A stretch of DNA of 64,000 nt. Source: an uncultured Burkholderiaceae bacterium (lineage in GTDB: Bacteria > Pseudomonadota > Gammaproteobacteria > Burkholderiales > Burkholderiaceae). Position 1 is the stretch's first letter; every line of letters begins with the position of its first letter. Positions 45,641-54,701 of this stretch are shown here, piece after piece. The notes beneath the pieces were generated by a model. It saw only the letters and a list, made by a program, of their open reading frames with translations. It was not told the origin of the DNA and searched no databases. The stretch lies in assembly GCA_937871985.1 (NCBI GenBank), contig CALMPB010000326.1, positions 1 to 64,000 of the forward strand, written 5' to 3'. Made by a program: the position numbers and the translations under genes.

Positions 45641-46453
45641 TCAGGACGGCAGGTATTCGGGCTTGAGCACCCCTTGCAAATCGGTGTAGGGAATCAGCAG
45701 TTCGGGCTGCCCCGACGAATACGGCGCGATTTCGTACGAGTTGTACTTGACGACCAGCCCGGCATCTGAAAACGCAAAGTTGTCGCTGGGCTGGAAGGGC
45801 CAGATCCGGTTATAGGTGGCCGGGTCGGCCTTGGCGTCCGGATTGGCGGCCAGCCACTTTGCATGCGCCTGCCTGAGCGCCGCCACGTAGGCATCGTGCT
45901 TGCCCGGCTCGAGAACATTGTTCAGGCCAAGCACCTTTTCCTTCGCGTTGTCCCAGTTGAGAAATTGCGTGGCTGAAATGCCGTGGGCCGCGCCGGTAAA
46001 GTACTGCCAGGTATTCAGTTCGACCACCGTCAGGTTCTTGTTGCGATACGGCGTCTTGGCCGAAAAGACGGTCGAATCGCGCGGCGCGGCGGTCTTCCAG
46101 AAGTAGGCTTCGTACTCGGCAAGGCTGGTATAGGGATGCGGATGATCGTCGTTGACGCCGGTCATGACGGCCAGAGCGTAATCGACGAGCTTGGTCAGCT
46201 TGGGCATGCCCGGAAACACCAGGGAGTCGACCTTGATTTCGGGGCAATCGCCCGAGCAGCCGGGCTTTTTGCGGTCCCATTTGACGGGCTGCGTAAACAA
46301 GCCTTCCTTGCTGGTTTGCTGGGCGGTCTGATCTCCCGGAATCATGGAGATATTGTCGCGCGGGCCGCTGGCGCAGGCGGACAGCAGCACGGCAATGCCG
46401 GCAGCCAGCGCGGCGGCGCGGAAATAACGGGCGGGGTTTTTTTTCATGCGCAT
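45641..46453 (-). CDS. RsiV-family (DUF3298-like) lipoprotein
   Basis: 270-residue lipoprotein with a lipobox LLSAC (C27) after a basic hydrophobic signal. The C-terminal domain (SAKTPYRNKNLTVVELNTWQYFTGAAHG... PYSSGQPELLIPYTDL) is that of RsiV/DUF3298 proteins. The ATG overlaps the preceding GST stop (TAATG). It is expected at the outer membrane, role unknown. Bacillus RsiV binds lysozyme, but this protein has no anti-sigma part. Confidence 0.82.
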   Translation of the reverse strand: MRMKKNPARYFRAAALAAGIAVLLSACASGPRDNISMIPGDQTAQQTSKEGLFTQPVKWDRKKPGCSGDCPEIKVDSLVFPGMPKLTKLVDYALAVMTGVNDDHPHPYTSLAEYEAYFWKTAAPRDSTVFSAKTPYRNKNLTVVELNTWQYFTGAAHGISATQFLNWDNAKEKVLGLNNVLEPGKHDAYVAALRQAHAKWLAANPDAKADPATYNRIWPFQPSDNFAFSDAGLVVKYNSYEIAPYSSGQPELLIPYTDLQGVLKPEYLPS

Positions 46454-47151
46454 TATTTGACCGTGTGGGCGTCCTGGCCGAACAGCATTTTGCGTGCTTC
46501 TTCGGTGTGGACGGTTGGTTCGGTATTGATGGCCGCGGCTTTTGCGTAGGCGCGAACGGTGGCCGGACGCGAGGCGATGGCGTCGAACCAGCGCTTGAGC
46601 TGCGGAAACTCGTTAAGATCCTGGCCTTGCTTCTCGTGGGGGACTATCCAGGGATAGCAGGCCATGTCCGCGATGGAATAATCGCCCGCGATGAACTCGC
46701 GGTCGGCCAGGCGCTTGTTGAGTACCCCGTACAGGCGGCTGGTTTCGCGCGTATAGCGGTCGATGGCATAAGGCAGTTTTTCCGGCGCATAGGTGGCGAA
46801 ATGGTGGTTCTGACCCGCCATGGGGCCCAGCCCGCCCATTTGCCAGAACAGCCACTGCAGGACATCGGCGCGGCCGCGCAAATCGGACGGAATATAGCGC
46901 CCGGTCTTCTCGGCCAGATACAAGAGGATGGCGCCCGACTCGAACAGCGAGATGGGCTGCCCGCCGTCCGCGGGCGCGTTGTCGATAATGGCGGGAATGC
47001 GGTTGTTCGGGGAAATTTTGAGGAATTCGGGCTTGAACTGATCGCCCTTGCCGATGTTGACGGCGTGCAAGGTGTAGGGCGTTGCCGTTTCTTCGAGGAA
47101 GAGCGTGATTTTATGGCCGTTGGGCGTCGTCCAGTAATACAGATCGATCAT
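46453..47151 (-). CDS. glutathione S-transferase (YfcG/YghU-like)
   Basis: 232-residue GST with the thioredoxin-like N-terminal domain (MIDLYYWTTPNGHKITLFLEE) whose Thr/Asn near the start replace Tyr/Cys as in disulfide-bond oxidoreductases of the YfcG group. ESGAILLYLA binds glutathione. The ATG at 47151 follows AAAGGA; the longer start at 47211 is rejected. It is followed by the RsiV-like gene with overlap and lies downstream of glutathione peroxidase. Confidence 0.88.
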   Translation of the reverse strand: MIDLYYWTTPNGHKITLFLEETATPYTLHAVNIGKGDQFKPEFLKISPNNRIPAIIDNAPADGGQPISLFESGAILLYLAEKTGRYIPSDLRGRADVLQWLFWQMGGLGPMAGQNHHFATYAPEKLPYAIDRYTRETSRLYGVLNKRLADREFIAGDYSIADMACYPWIVPHEKQGQDLNEFPQLKRWFDAIASRPATVRAYAKAAAINTEPTVHTEEARKMLFGQDAHTVK

Positions 47152-47246
47152 TGCAATCCTTTCGTGGCGGGAATGAAAACGGAAATAGGCCGGCTGCGCG
47201 CCGCCGGACAAGGGTCATCGGATGCGGGTGCCGCCATGGTAGCGCT

Positions 47247-47741
47247 TCAGGCGCGCGGCGTGGCCAGCGCCTGCTCGATATCGCCGCGCAGCTCGTCGGG
47301 CGCGGTGGAAGAACCGTAGCGCTTCAGGACATGCCCGTCGCGGCCCACAAGAAACTTGGTGAAATTCCACTTGATGGCCTGGGTGCCCAGCACCCCGGAT
47401 TTTTCCTCTTTGAGCCATTGGTACAAGGGATGCGCGCCCGAGCCATTGACGTCGATCTTGGCGAAAAGGGGAAAATCGACGTCGTATTTCGTGGTGCAAA
47501 AATCGAGGATCTCGGCTTCGGTGCCAGGTTCCTGGTGGCCGAACTGATCGCAGGGAAAGCCCAGAACCGTGAAGCCCTGGTCCTGGTATTTTCGGTAAAG
47601 CGCTTCGAGGCCCTGATATTGGGGGGTGAAGCCGCATTGGGAGGCCACGTTGACGATAAGCGCCACCTGCCCCTCATAGCGGGACAGCTCGACGGTATCG
47701 CCGGATATCGAATCGGCCGAAAATGAACGTAGCGATGGCAT
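47247..47741 (-). CDS. glutathione peroxidase
   Basis: 164-residue thiol peroxidase with peroxidatic C36 in NVASQCGFT, the Gln in GFPCDQFGHQEP, and the Trp/Asn of KWNFTKF. The ATG at 47741 follows AGGA; the reading to 47846 has no site. It reduces hydroperoxides, probably thioredoxin- or glutathione-dependent. Together with the following GST it forms an oxidative-stress pair. Confidence 0.92.
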   Translation of the reverse strand: MPSLRSFSADSISGDTVELSRYEGQVALIVNVASQCGFTPQYQGLEALYRKYQDQGFTVLGFPCDQFGHQEPGTEAEILDFCTTKYDVDFPLFAKIDVNGSGAHPLYQWLKEEKSGVLGTQAIKWNFTKFLVGRDGHVLKRYGSSTAPDELRGDIEQALATPRA

Positions 47742-47894
47742 GGCAATCCTGAAACAAAATGGCTGGAGCAAATTGCGATTCGTGCATGCAATGAAGGCGT
47801 GAAAAAGCCCGCATCGGCACGACAGCCCGAAACCGGGCACTTCCATTTCAGTACTGTAGCAGGGCCTTGCCGACGCGTCTATTTACGCAACGGG

Positions 47895-48383
47895 TCAGGC
47901 CGCCGATGCTGAACGCATGTTTTCGAACCACTGGATCGCGCGTTCGGCGGCGGCCGGAGGCGCGTCCTGCATGACCGTTGCCACGGTCTGGCTGGCCAGT
48001 TCGCGCCTCCAGGCGGCTTCCGCCCGGCGCATGGCCGACGTGATGGCGCATGGCTTGCGGCATTCGCGGGCGGGCGAGGCGCCCTCTCCGGCGCGACGGA
48101 TTTCCGTGCAGCGAAACGCCGCATCCGGCCCCTCTATGGCGTCCACGACCTGCAACAGGGTGATTTTTTCGGGCGAGCGGGCAAGCCGGAACCCGCCTTT
48201 CGGCCCCGCCGACGACACCAGGATGCCGGCGCGGGCGAGCGCCTGCAGCGATTTGTTGAGATAGGCGGCCGGCAAGCCGAACTTGGCCGCGAGCTTGGTG
48301 GTGGAAATGACTTCGTTCTGCCCGATCCAGCCGAGCGCCACGCAGCAATGCAGACCCCACTCCACGCCTTCGTTCATGCGCAT
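47895..48383 (-). CDS. Rrf2-family regulator with cysteine cluster
   Basis: 162-residue Rrf2-type winged-helix regulator (QNEVISTTKLAAKFGLPAAYLNKSLQ; wing GPKGGFRLARSPE). Cysteines C92, C108 and C112 occupy the loop where IscR and NsrR bind an Fe-S cluster, but the C92-C108 spacing is wider. It is divergent from a livKHMGF operon, with palindromes flanking that operon's promoter. The likely targets are the divergent liv genes. Confidence 0.88.
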   Translation of the reverse strand: MRMNEGVEWGLHCCVALGWIGQNEVISTTKLAAKFGLPAAYLNKSLQALARAGILVSSAGPKGGFRLARSPEKITLLQVVDAIEGPDAAFRCTEIRRAGEGASPARECRKPCAITSAMRRAEAAWRRELASQTVATVMQDAPPAAAERAIQWFENMRSASAA

Positions 48384-48408
48384 AATATTCTAATCCGTAT
48401 ACATCATG

Positions 48409-48431
48409 ATCTGGATTATATATGTCCAGAT
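48409..48431. promoter_or_regulatory. inverted repeat, probable Rrf2 operator 1
   Basis: ATCTGGA, 9 bp, TCCAGAT is a perfect 7-bp inverted repeat ending six bases before the -35 of the liv operon and about 25 bp upstream of the rrf2-family ATG. Confidence 0.6.
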
Positions 48432-48436
48432 TATTG

Positions 48437-48465
48437 TTGACTAGCTCCCGCGATCGCCATAGAAT
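48437..48465 (+). promoter_or_regulatory. livKHMGF promoter (cluster C)
   Basis: -35 TTGACT (48437-48442), 17-bp spacer, -10 TAGAAT (48460-48465). Strong sigma-70 match, with an Rrf2-type palindrome immediately downstream at the expected transcription start. Confidence 0.75.
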
Positions 48466-48473
48466 TCATTGCA

Positions 48474-48500
48474 TAATCTAGATACCAAGTATCCAGATTA
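48474..48500. promoter_or_regulatory. palindrome over transcription start, probable Rrf2 operator 2
   Basis: Arms TAATCTAGATAC and GTATCCAGATTA flank CAA; they are inverted repeats with one mismatch. Position over or just after the predicted start of transcription suggests repression. It shares ATC[T]GGA-type elements with the repeat at 48409-48431. Confidence 0.65.
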
Positions 48501-48582
48501 AAAATACGGCGCAGCCCGCGGCCGATCACAGCAAAACGATCACGACAAAATCTCCGCCCTTCCGGCGGAACAAGGAGACAGC

Positions 48583-49773
48583 ATGAAACGACATTTCTTG
48601 AAGGCAATGGCCGCAACCGGCCTGGGCTTGACCATGGCTTTGGCCAACGCCGCTCCCGCACAAGAGAACCACGACAATCTGAAAATCGGCTTCATGGGCG
48701 TGTTTTCAGGCGGGCAAGCCGCCCTGGGCCAGGACTCGTACGACGGGTTCATGCTTTACCTCAAGAACAACGGCGGCAAGCTGGGCGGCCGCCATATCGA
48801 GGTTCTCAAGGCCGACGCCCAGATCAAGCCCGTTGTCGGCGTGCAACTGGCAAAGCGGCTCATCGACAAAGACGGCGTGCCCATCATCGTCGGCGTGACC
48901 TTCTCCAACGTCATGCTTGCCGTGCATGCGCCCATCACTCAAAAAGAAGTCTTTCTCATCGGCACCAATGCGGGCCCCAGCCAGATAGCCGGCAAGGAAT
49001 GCTCTCCGTACTTCTTCAGCACCTCGTACCAGAACGACCAGAAAGCCGAAAGCATGGGCAGCTACGCCAAGTCCAAGGGGTATAAAAGAATCATCACCAT
49101 GGTGCCCAACTATCAGTCGGGTTTCGATTTCGTGACCGGCTTCAAGCGCTACTACCAGGCTCCCCTGCTCGACGAAATCTACACGCCGCTCAACCAGCAG
49201 GACTTCTCCGCCGAGCTGGCCAAGATCGCCTCCGAAAAACCCGACGCCGTCTATGTCTTCTATCCCGGCGGACTGGGCGTCAACTTCCTGCGCCAATGGC
49301 AGCAAGCCGGTTTGCTGGGCAAGATCCCGGTCCTGTCCACCTCGACGACCGACGCCATCAATCTTCCCGCCCAACGCGACAGCGCCCTGGGCGTCATCAC
49401 GAGTCCCGTCTGGGGCCCCGACATGGACAATGCCGCCAACAAGAAATTCGTGGCCGAATTCGAAAAGGAATACAAGCGCATCCCCTCGGATTTCGCGGCG
49501 CAAAGCTATGACGGCGCGCAACTGCTGGACTCGGCCATTCAAAAGGTCAAGGGCCACGTCGAGGACAAGGCCGCGTTCATGGCCGCCCTCAAGCAGGCCG
49601 ACTTTCCCTCGGTGCGCGGCGACTTCAAGTTCGGCAACAACAACTTCCCCATCCAGGATCTGTCCGTATTCGAAGTCGTCAAGGATGCGCAGGGTCAGTT
49701 CACGCTCAAGAAAATCGCCACTCCGCTCAAGGCCCAGCAAGACGCCTATCACCAAGATTGCCCAATGAAATAA
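48583..49773 (+). CDS. LivK-type ABC substrate-binding protein (cluster C)
   Basis: 396-residue periplasmic binding protein. The signal peptide runs to about residue 25 (ANAAPA), and the mature start is NLKIGFMGVFSGGQAALGQ. The ATG has AAGGAGAC upstream. It heads a livKHMGF operon under the divergent Rrf2 promoter. Similarity to the cluster B protein (QQDFSAELAKI, FKFGNNNFPIQ) suggests an aromatic ligand. Confidence 0.93.
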   Translation: MKRHFLKAMAATGLGLTMALANAAPAQENHDNLKIGFMGVFSGGQAALGQDSYDGFMLYLKNNGGKLGGRHIEVLKADAQIKPVVGVQLAKRLIDKDGVPIIVGVTFSNVMLAVHAPITQKEVFLIGTNAGPSQIAGKECSPYFFSTSYQNDQKAESMGSYAKSKGYKRIITMVPNYQSGFDFVTGFKRYYQAPLLDEIYTPLNQQDFSAELAKIASEKPDAVYVFYPGGLGVNFLRQWQQAGLLGKIPVLSTSTTDAINLPAQRDSALGVITSPVWGPDMDNAANKKFVAEFEKEYKRIPSDFAAQSYDGAQLLDSAIQKVKGHVEDKAAFMAALKQADFPSVRGDFKFGNNNFPIQDLSVFEVVKDAQGQFTLKKIATPLKAQQDAYHQDCPMK

Positions 49774-49792
49774 CCCACAGGCGCATCGAGAA

Positions 49793-50713
49793 ATGGATCC
49801 ACAACTCCTGGCAACGCAAATTCTCAATGGTGTGCAGTTCGGCGTCCTGTTGTTCCTGCTGTCCGCAGGGCTGACGCTGATCTTCGGCATCATGAATTTC
49901 GTCAATCTTGCCCACGGTTCGCTGTACATGATGGGGGCCTACGTGGCGGCGGCCGTCTTCAACCTGTATGGCTCCTTCGCTCTGGCCCTGATGGCCGCCA
50001 TCCCGGCGGCCATCCTGATCGGCATCGCCCTGGACCGCATCGTCCTGGCGGGGCTTTACTCGCGCGAGCATCTCGATCAGGTGCTCGCCACCTTCGGCCT
50101 GATCCTCGTGTTCAACGAGGTCGTGCGCTACATATGGGGATCGGCTCCCATCTACATCAATGCGCCCCAGGCATTGCGGGGCACGCTCGACTTCCTCGGG
50201 TTTTCATACCCCTCGTATCGTATCTTCATCATCGCCGTGGGGCTCTTGTGCGGGCTTGGGCTTTACCTGCTCATCAACAAGACCCGGGTCGGCATGCTCA
50301 TTCGCGCCGGCGCCGCCGACGCCGAAATGGTCGATGCCATGGGCACCAACATACGGCGGCTCAACACCCTGATCTTCGGCCTGGGGGCCGGCCTGGCCGG
50401 GCTGGGCGGCGTCATGGCGGGTCCCATCCTGTCGGTGCAGCCGGGCATGGGGGAACCCATACTCATTCTCACCCTCGTCGTCATCGTCACGGGCGGCATA
50501 GGCTCGATACGCGGGGCCTTCTACGGGGCGCTCATTGTCGGCCTCGTCGACACGCTGGGGCGAGCCTTCCTGCCGGCCGCCTTCAACGAGCTATTGGCCA
50601 AGTCGCTGGCCCAGGCCGCCGGCCCGGCCGTGGCCTCCATGCTGATCTATCTACTCATGGCGTTCGTACTGGCCATCCGGCCGCACGGGCTATTTCCAGT
50701 CAGGAACGGGTGA
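49793..50713 (+). CDS. livH: LivH-type ABC permease (cluster C)
   Basis: 306-residue permease with the same LivH signatures as the cluster B copy (LTLIFGIMNFVNLAHGSLYM; GGIGSIRGAFYGALIVG). About eight helices. It follows the binding protein by 19 bp and has only a weak ribosome site (GAG). Confidence 0.93.
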   Translation: MDPQLLATQILNGVQFGVLLFLLSAGLTLIFGIMNFVNLAHGSLYMMGAYVAAAVFNLYGSFALALMAAIPAAILIGIALDRIVLAGLYSREHLDQVLATFGLILVFNEVVRYIWGSAPIYINAPQALRGTLDFLGFSYPSYRIFIIAVGLLCGLGLYLLINKTRVGMLIRAGAADAEMVDAMGTNIRRLNTLIFGLGAGLAGLGGVMAGPILSVQPGMGEPILILTLVVIVTGGIGSIRGAFYGALIVGLVDTLGRAFLPAAFNELLAKSLAQAAGPAVASMLIYLLMAFVLAIRPHGLFPVRNG

Positions 50714-50717
50714 ACAC

Positions 50718-51800
50718 ATGCTATCAGAACAAACTCGCCAGGCAATGCCGCTGGGCGGCATCCCCGCCCGGCCGGTACAGGCGCAACACAGCGCCGCCAA
50801 AGCCCCTGCTTCCCCGCAAGCGCATCGTGTCCGGCAACTGCTGCCCGCCGCGGCAATATTCCTTGCGCTGGCCCTGGTTCCCGTGGCCTCGCTATTCCTG
50901 GGCCACACCTACTACCTGGATCTGGTCTCGCGCGCCATGGTTCTGGGCCTGGCCGCCATGGGGCTCAACCTCATCCTCGGCTACGGCGGCATGGTCAGCT
51001 TCGGCCATGCCCTGTACCTGGGCATCGGCGCCTACGCCGCCGGCATACTTTCCACCTACGGCGTGCACTCGGCGCTGGCCCAGCTCGCGGTGGCCATTGC
51101 CATCGGCACGATCGTGTCGTATCTGGTCGGCTACATCTGCCTCAAGGTCGACGGCATGGGCTTCATCATGATCACCCTCGCCTTTGCGCAAATGTTCTAT
51201 TTCCTCGCCATCAGCCTGAAACAATACGGCGGGGACGATGGGCTGCAGATCGCAACGCGAAGCACCGTGCCCGGCATGGACATCGGCGACCCCTACCAGT
51301 TCTATCTATTGGTTCTTGGGATACTGGCCGCGGCGGCCTATCTTCTGTACCGCCTCATCCATTCCCGGTTCGGCACCGTGATCCGCGGCTGCAAACAGAA
51401 CACGCGCCGCATGTACGCCCTGGGATTCTCGGCAAACCGCTACCGATTGTTCGCCTACGTCGTTTCCGCCCAGATCGTCGTGCTGGCCGGCGTGCTGCTC
51501 GCCAATCTCGCCCTGTTCGCATCGCCCTCCTACATGAGCTGGACGCTCTCGGGCGATCTCATACTGATGTGCGTGCTGGGCGGCCTGGGCACGCTGCTGG
51601 GGCCGCTGATCGGCGCCATCGCCTTCGTCGGACTCGAGGAATTCCTGTCCACCATGCCCATCGAACTGCCCGGCAACGCGGCCGATCTCATCACCACGCA
51701 CTGGCTCGGCTTCTTCGGCGTCTTCATCGTGCTGGTGGTGCTGTTCCTCAGGCGCGGCCTGTACGGATCGTTCGCCGCCAAAGGAGGCCGCCATGACTGA
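50718..51800 (+). CDS. livM: LivM-type ABC permease (cluster C)
   Basis: 360-residue permease with LILGYGGMVSFGHALYLGIGAYAAG and GGLGTLLGPLIGAIAF. Its N-terminus is about 40 residues longer than in the cluster B copy, with a Pro/Ala/Gln-rich segment before the first helix. It overlaps livG by 8 bp. Confidence 0.92.
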   Translation: MLSEQTRQAMPLGGIPARPVQAQHSAAKAPASPQAHRVRQLLPAAAIFLALALVPVASLFLGHTYYLDLVSRAMVLGLAAMGLNLILGYGGMVSFGHALYLGIGAYAAGILSTYGVHSALAQLAVAIAIGTIVSYLVGYICLKVDGMGFIMITLAFAQMFYFLAISLKQYGGDDGLQIATRSTVPGMDIGDPYQFYLLVLGILAAAAYLLYRLIHSRFGTVIRGCKQNTRRMYALGFSANRYRLFAYVVSAQIVVLAGVLLANLALFASPSYMSWTLSGDLILMCVLGGLGTLLGPLIGAIAFVGLEEFLSTMPIELPGNAADLITTHWLGFFGVFIVLVVLFLRRGLYGSFAAKGGRHD

Positions 51801-52545
51801 AATCCTGCAGGTGCAGAACCTGGTAAAGCGCTACGGCGCCCTGGCGGCCACCAACGACCTGAGCATGACCCTTCGCCAGGGCGAGCTGCACGGCATCATC
51901 GGCCCCAACGGCGCGGGGAAAACCACGTTCATCCATCAACTGGCGGGAGAGGTCTTGCCCGACCAGGGACGGATCCTCTTCAACGGAGCGGACATCACTC
52001 GATCCACGGTCGATGCGCGGGCCTTGCACGGCATCGGCCGCTCGTACCAGATCACGTCGATATTCAAGGATTTCTCCGTCCTCGACAACGTCATGCTGGC
52101 GGTTCAGGCCCGCCAGGGATCGAGCTTCAGGTTCTGGTCGTCCGTGCGCAGCGACAAAACGCTGTACGAGCCCGCCTACCAGGCCCTGCACGAAGTCGAT
52201 CTGGAACAGGCCGCCCATCGTCGGGCGGGATCCCTCGGCTACGGTGAGATGCGGCAGCTGGAAATCGCCATGACGCTCGGCATGCGCCCCAAAGTGCTGC
52301 TGCTGGACGAACCCATGGCGGGCATGAGCCAGCAGGAATCGGCGCGCCTGGTGGAGCTGCTGCTGCGCCTGAAGGGCGAGTACAGCATCATGCTCGTCGA
52401 GCACGACATGGACGCCGTGTTCGCCTTGGCCGACCGCATTACCGTGCTGCTGTACGGCACGGCCATCGCCTGCGGCACGCCGCAGCAAATACAGGAAAAC
52501 CAGGAGGTCAAGAACGCCTACCTCGGAGACGACGATGAATTCTGA
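51793..52545 (+). CDS. livG: LivG-type ABC ATPase (cluster C)
   Basis: 250-residue ATPase with Walker A GPNGAGKTT, LivG insert (ITSIFKDFSVLDN), degenerate signature LGYGEMRQLEI and Walker B LLLDEPMAGMSQQE. The ATG follows AAGGAGG. It overlaps livF by 11 bp. Confidence 0.94.
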   Translation: MTEILQVQNLVKRYGALAATNDLSMTLRQGELHGIIGPNGAGKTTFIHQLAGEVLPDQGRILFNGADITRSTVDARALHGIGRSYQITSIFKDFSVLDNVMLAVQARQGSSFRFWSSVRSDKTLYEPAYQALHEVDLEQAAHRRAGSLGYGEMRQLEIAMTLGMRPKVLLLDEPMAGMSQQESARLVELLLRLKGEYSIMLVEHDMDAVFALADRITVLLYGTAIACGTPQQIQENQEVKNAYLGDDDEF

Positions 52546-53281
52546 ACACGCCTCTCTCAACGCCGCGCCGCGTCCGCCCCTGTTGCAGTTGAACCGCGTT
52601 GAAACCGCCTACGGCGACAGCAAGGTGCTGTTCGGCGTCGACCTGGAAATCGAGGCCGGCCAATGCGTGGCCCTGCTTGGCCGGAACGGCATGGGAAAAT
52701 CCACGACCGTCAAGACCATCATGGGTCTGCAGCCCTGCCTGCAGGGCCAGGTCAAGCTGCGTGGCGCCAGCCTGAACCGGCTCAAGCCCCACCAGATCGC
52801 CCATGCCGGCATCGGCCTGGTGCCCGAGGGACGGCGCGTGTTTCCGAATCTGTCCGTCCGGGAAAACCTGGTGGCGACAGCCAAACAGTCCGGCCGCAGC
52901 GGCCCCGGATGGTCGCTGGACGACATCTACAGCCTGTTTCCACGCCTGCGGGAACGCGAACGCCACCTGGGGTGCAATCTTTCGGGCGGAGAACAGCAAA
53001 TGCTGGCCATCGGCCGCGCGCTCATGACCAACCCGGAACTGCTCATCCTGGACGAGGCCACCGAAGGCCTGGCTCCCATCGTGCGCAAAGACATCTGGCG
53101 CTGCATCGTACTGTTGAAAAGCCGGGGGCTGGCGCTGCTGGTCATCGACAAGAACCTGGCGGCGCTCATGCGCGTGGCCGACAAGCATTACATCCTGGAA
53201 AAAGGCGTGGTGGTGTGGAGCGGCGCCTCGGGAGAGCTGGACGCCAATCCGGATCTCATCCACCACTACATCGGCATGTAA
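52535..53281 (+). CDS. livF: LivF-type ABC ATPase (cluster C)
   Basis: 248-residue ATPase with Walker A GRNGMGKST, signature LSGGEQQML and Walker B LILDEATEGLAP. The start at 52535 lies in the livG 3' end behind GGAG. The next gene, an NDH-2-like flavoprotein, begins 76 bp later and may be in the same transcript. Confidence 0.94.
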   Translation: MNSEHASLNAAPRPPLLQLNRVETAYGDSKVLFGVDLEIEAGQCVALLGRNGMGKSTTVKTIMGLQPCLQGQVKLRGASLNRLKPHQIAHAGIGLVPEGRRVFPNLSVRENLVATAKQSGRSGPGWSLDDIYSLFPRLRERERHLGCNLSGGEQQMLAIGRALMTNPELLILDEATEGLAPIVRKDIWRCIVLLKSRGLALLVIDKNLAALMRVADKHYILEKGVVVWSGASGELDANPDLIHHYIGM

Positions 53282-53357
53282 ACAACCTATCCCGGCCCGG
53301 CGAAACCATCTTCCCGGGCCTGTGCAAACAACCAGCAAACTCAAAGGAGTCGTTCAA

Positions 53358-54611
53358 ATGAAAAACATCGTCGTCATCGGCAGCGGGTTCGGGGGCCTGT
53401 GGAGCGCAATCGGAGCGGCACGTAAACTGGACGAGCTTGGCGCGGGAAGCGAAGAGGTCGGCATTACCGTCGTGGATCAAAACGATTTCCACAGCATCCG
53501 CGTCCGCAATTACGAGCAGGATCTGGCGTCCACCGTCATTCCCCTGTCCAAGGTTCTGGATCCCATCGGGGTTCGCCACGTTCAAGGCGCCGTCACCGGC
53601 ATCGACACCAATGGGCAGACCGTCACCATCGATACGTCCGCGGGCAGCCAGTCGCTGGCCTACGACCGCTTGGTCTATGCCCTGGGCAGCCAGTTGCGGC
53701 GCCCGCCCATTCCTGGTCTGGCCGAGCACTCCTTCGACATCGATACCTACCACGCCGCCAAGCGTCTGGAACGGCATCTTGCCGGCCTGCCCGGCGCGGC
53801 ACAGGCAGGCAACGATAAGTACACGGTGCTGGTCGTGGGCGCCGGCCTCACCGGCATCGAACTGGCTTCCGAGCTTCCCGGCAGGCTCCAGGCCATACGC
53901 GCGGCGCACCATGGCATCGAGCCGGTACGCGTGATTCTGGCCGACTCCAGCCCCGCCATAGGCTCGGACATGGGCGAGCAGGCCATGGCCGTCATCAACC
54001 AGGCCATGGCCGCGCTGGGCGTGGAAACCCGAACCAACATCGCCGTCGCGGCCGTCGACGCAACGGGCGTTACGCTGGCCAGCGGCGAAAAAATCCCCGC
54101 CCCCACCGTCGTCTGGTGCGCGGGCATGCAGGCCAACGACCTGGGCCACCTGCTACCCGTGGAAAAGGACCGCCAGGGGCGCGTCGCCGTGGATGAATTC
54201 ATGCGGGTGAAGGGCCTGCGCAACGTCTTCGCCGCCGGCGATGCCGCCTGGTCCATGCTGGACAACCCCCATACGTCGGTCATGTCGTGCCAGCACGGCC
54301 GGCCCATGGGCCGGTATGCCGGGCACAATGTCGTCGCCGACCTGCTGGGCAAACCCATGCTGCCGCTGCACATCGACTGGTACACCACCATTCTCGACCT
54401 GGGTCCCTGGGGCGCGGTGTACACCACGGGCTGGGATCGCCAGGTCATTGCTTCCGGCGAAACCGCCAAGAACACCAAGCAGAACATCAATTGCCGGCGG
54501 ATCTACCCGCCGCTCAGCGGCAACCGCGAGGAGATCCTCGCGTCGGCGGCTCCCGAAGTGCAGGCGCCCCCCAAGGTCAAGCACGCCGACCTGGACAGCC
54601 AGACCGCCTGA
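53358..54611 (+). CDS. NDH-2-like FAD/NAD(P)H oxidoreductase
   Basis: 417-residue flavoprotein of the type II NADH dehydrogenase/pyridine-nucleotide disulfide group. The FAD motif is GSGFGGL near the N-terminus, the NAD(P)H motif VVGAGLTGIELASEL follows, and the C-terminal FAD motif is RNVFAAGDAA. No redox CxxxC is seen. The ATG at 53358 has GGAG upstream; the earlier ATG at 53322 does not. It stands last in the liv operon, an unusual neighbour for transporters. It may supply electrons to oxygenases that lack their own reductase, which is speculation. Confidence 0.87.
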   Translation: MKNIVVIGSGFGGLWSAIGAARKLDELGAGSEEVGITVVDQNDFHSIRVRNYEQDLASTVIPLSKVLDPIGVRHVQGAVTGIDTNGQTVTIDTSAGSQSLAYDRLVYALGSQLRRPPIPGLAEHSFDIDTYHAAKRLERHLAGLPGAAQAGNDKYTVLVVGAGLTGIELASELPGRLQAIRAAHHGIEPVRVILADSSPAIGSDMGEQAMAVINQAMAALGVETRTNIAVAAVDATGVTLASGEKIPAPTVVWCAGMQANDLGHLLPVEKDRQGRVAVDEFMRVKGLRNVFAAGDAAWSMLDNPHTSVMSCQHGRPMGRYAGHNVVADLLGKPMLPLHIDWYTTILDLGPWGAVYTTGWDRQVIASGETAKNTKQNINCRRIYPPLSGNREEILASAAPEVQAPPKVKHADLDSQTA

Positions 54612-54624
54612 CGGCTGGGGCACA

Positions 54625-54648
54625 GGCCCATAGTGGGCTCTATGGGCC
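54625..54648. terminator. bidirectional hairpin between convergent genes
   Basis: GGCCCATAG, 6 bp, CTATGGGCC is a perfect 9-bp stem. A second G/C-rich hairpin (GGCGGCTTTGCCGCC core, 54678-54692) follows. Neither has a long T run, but both lie exactly between two convergent operons. Confidence 0.5.
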
Positions 54649-54701
54649 AAGAAGCGGCGGAAATGGAAACCGGGCAGGCGGCTTTGCCGCCCGCCTGGAG
54701 G

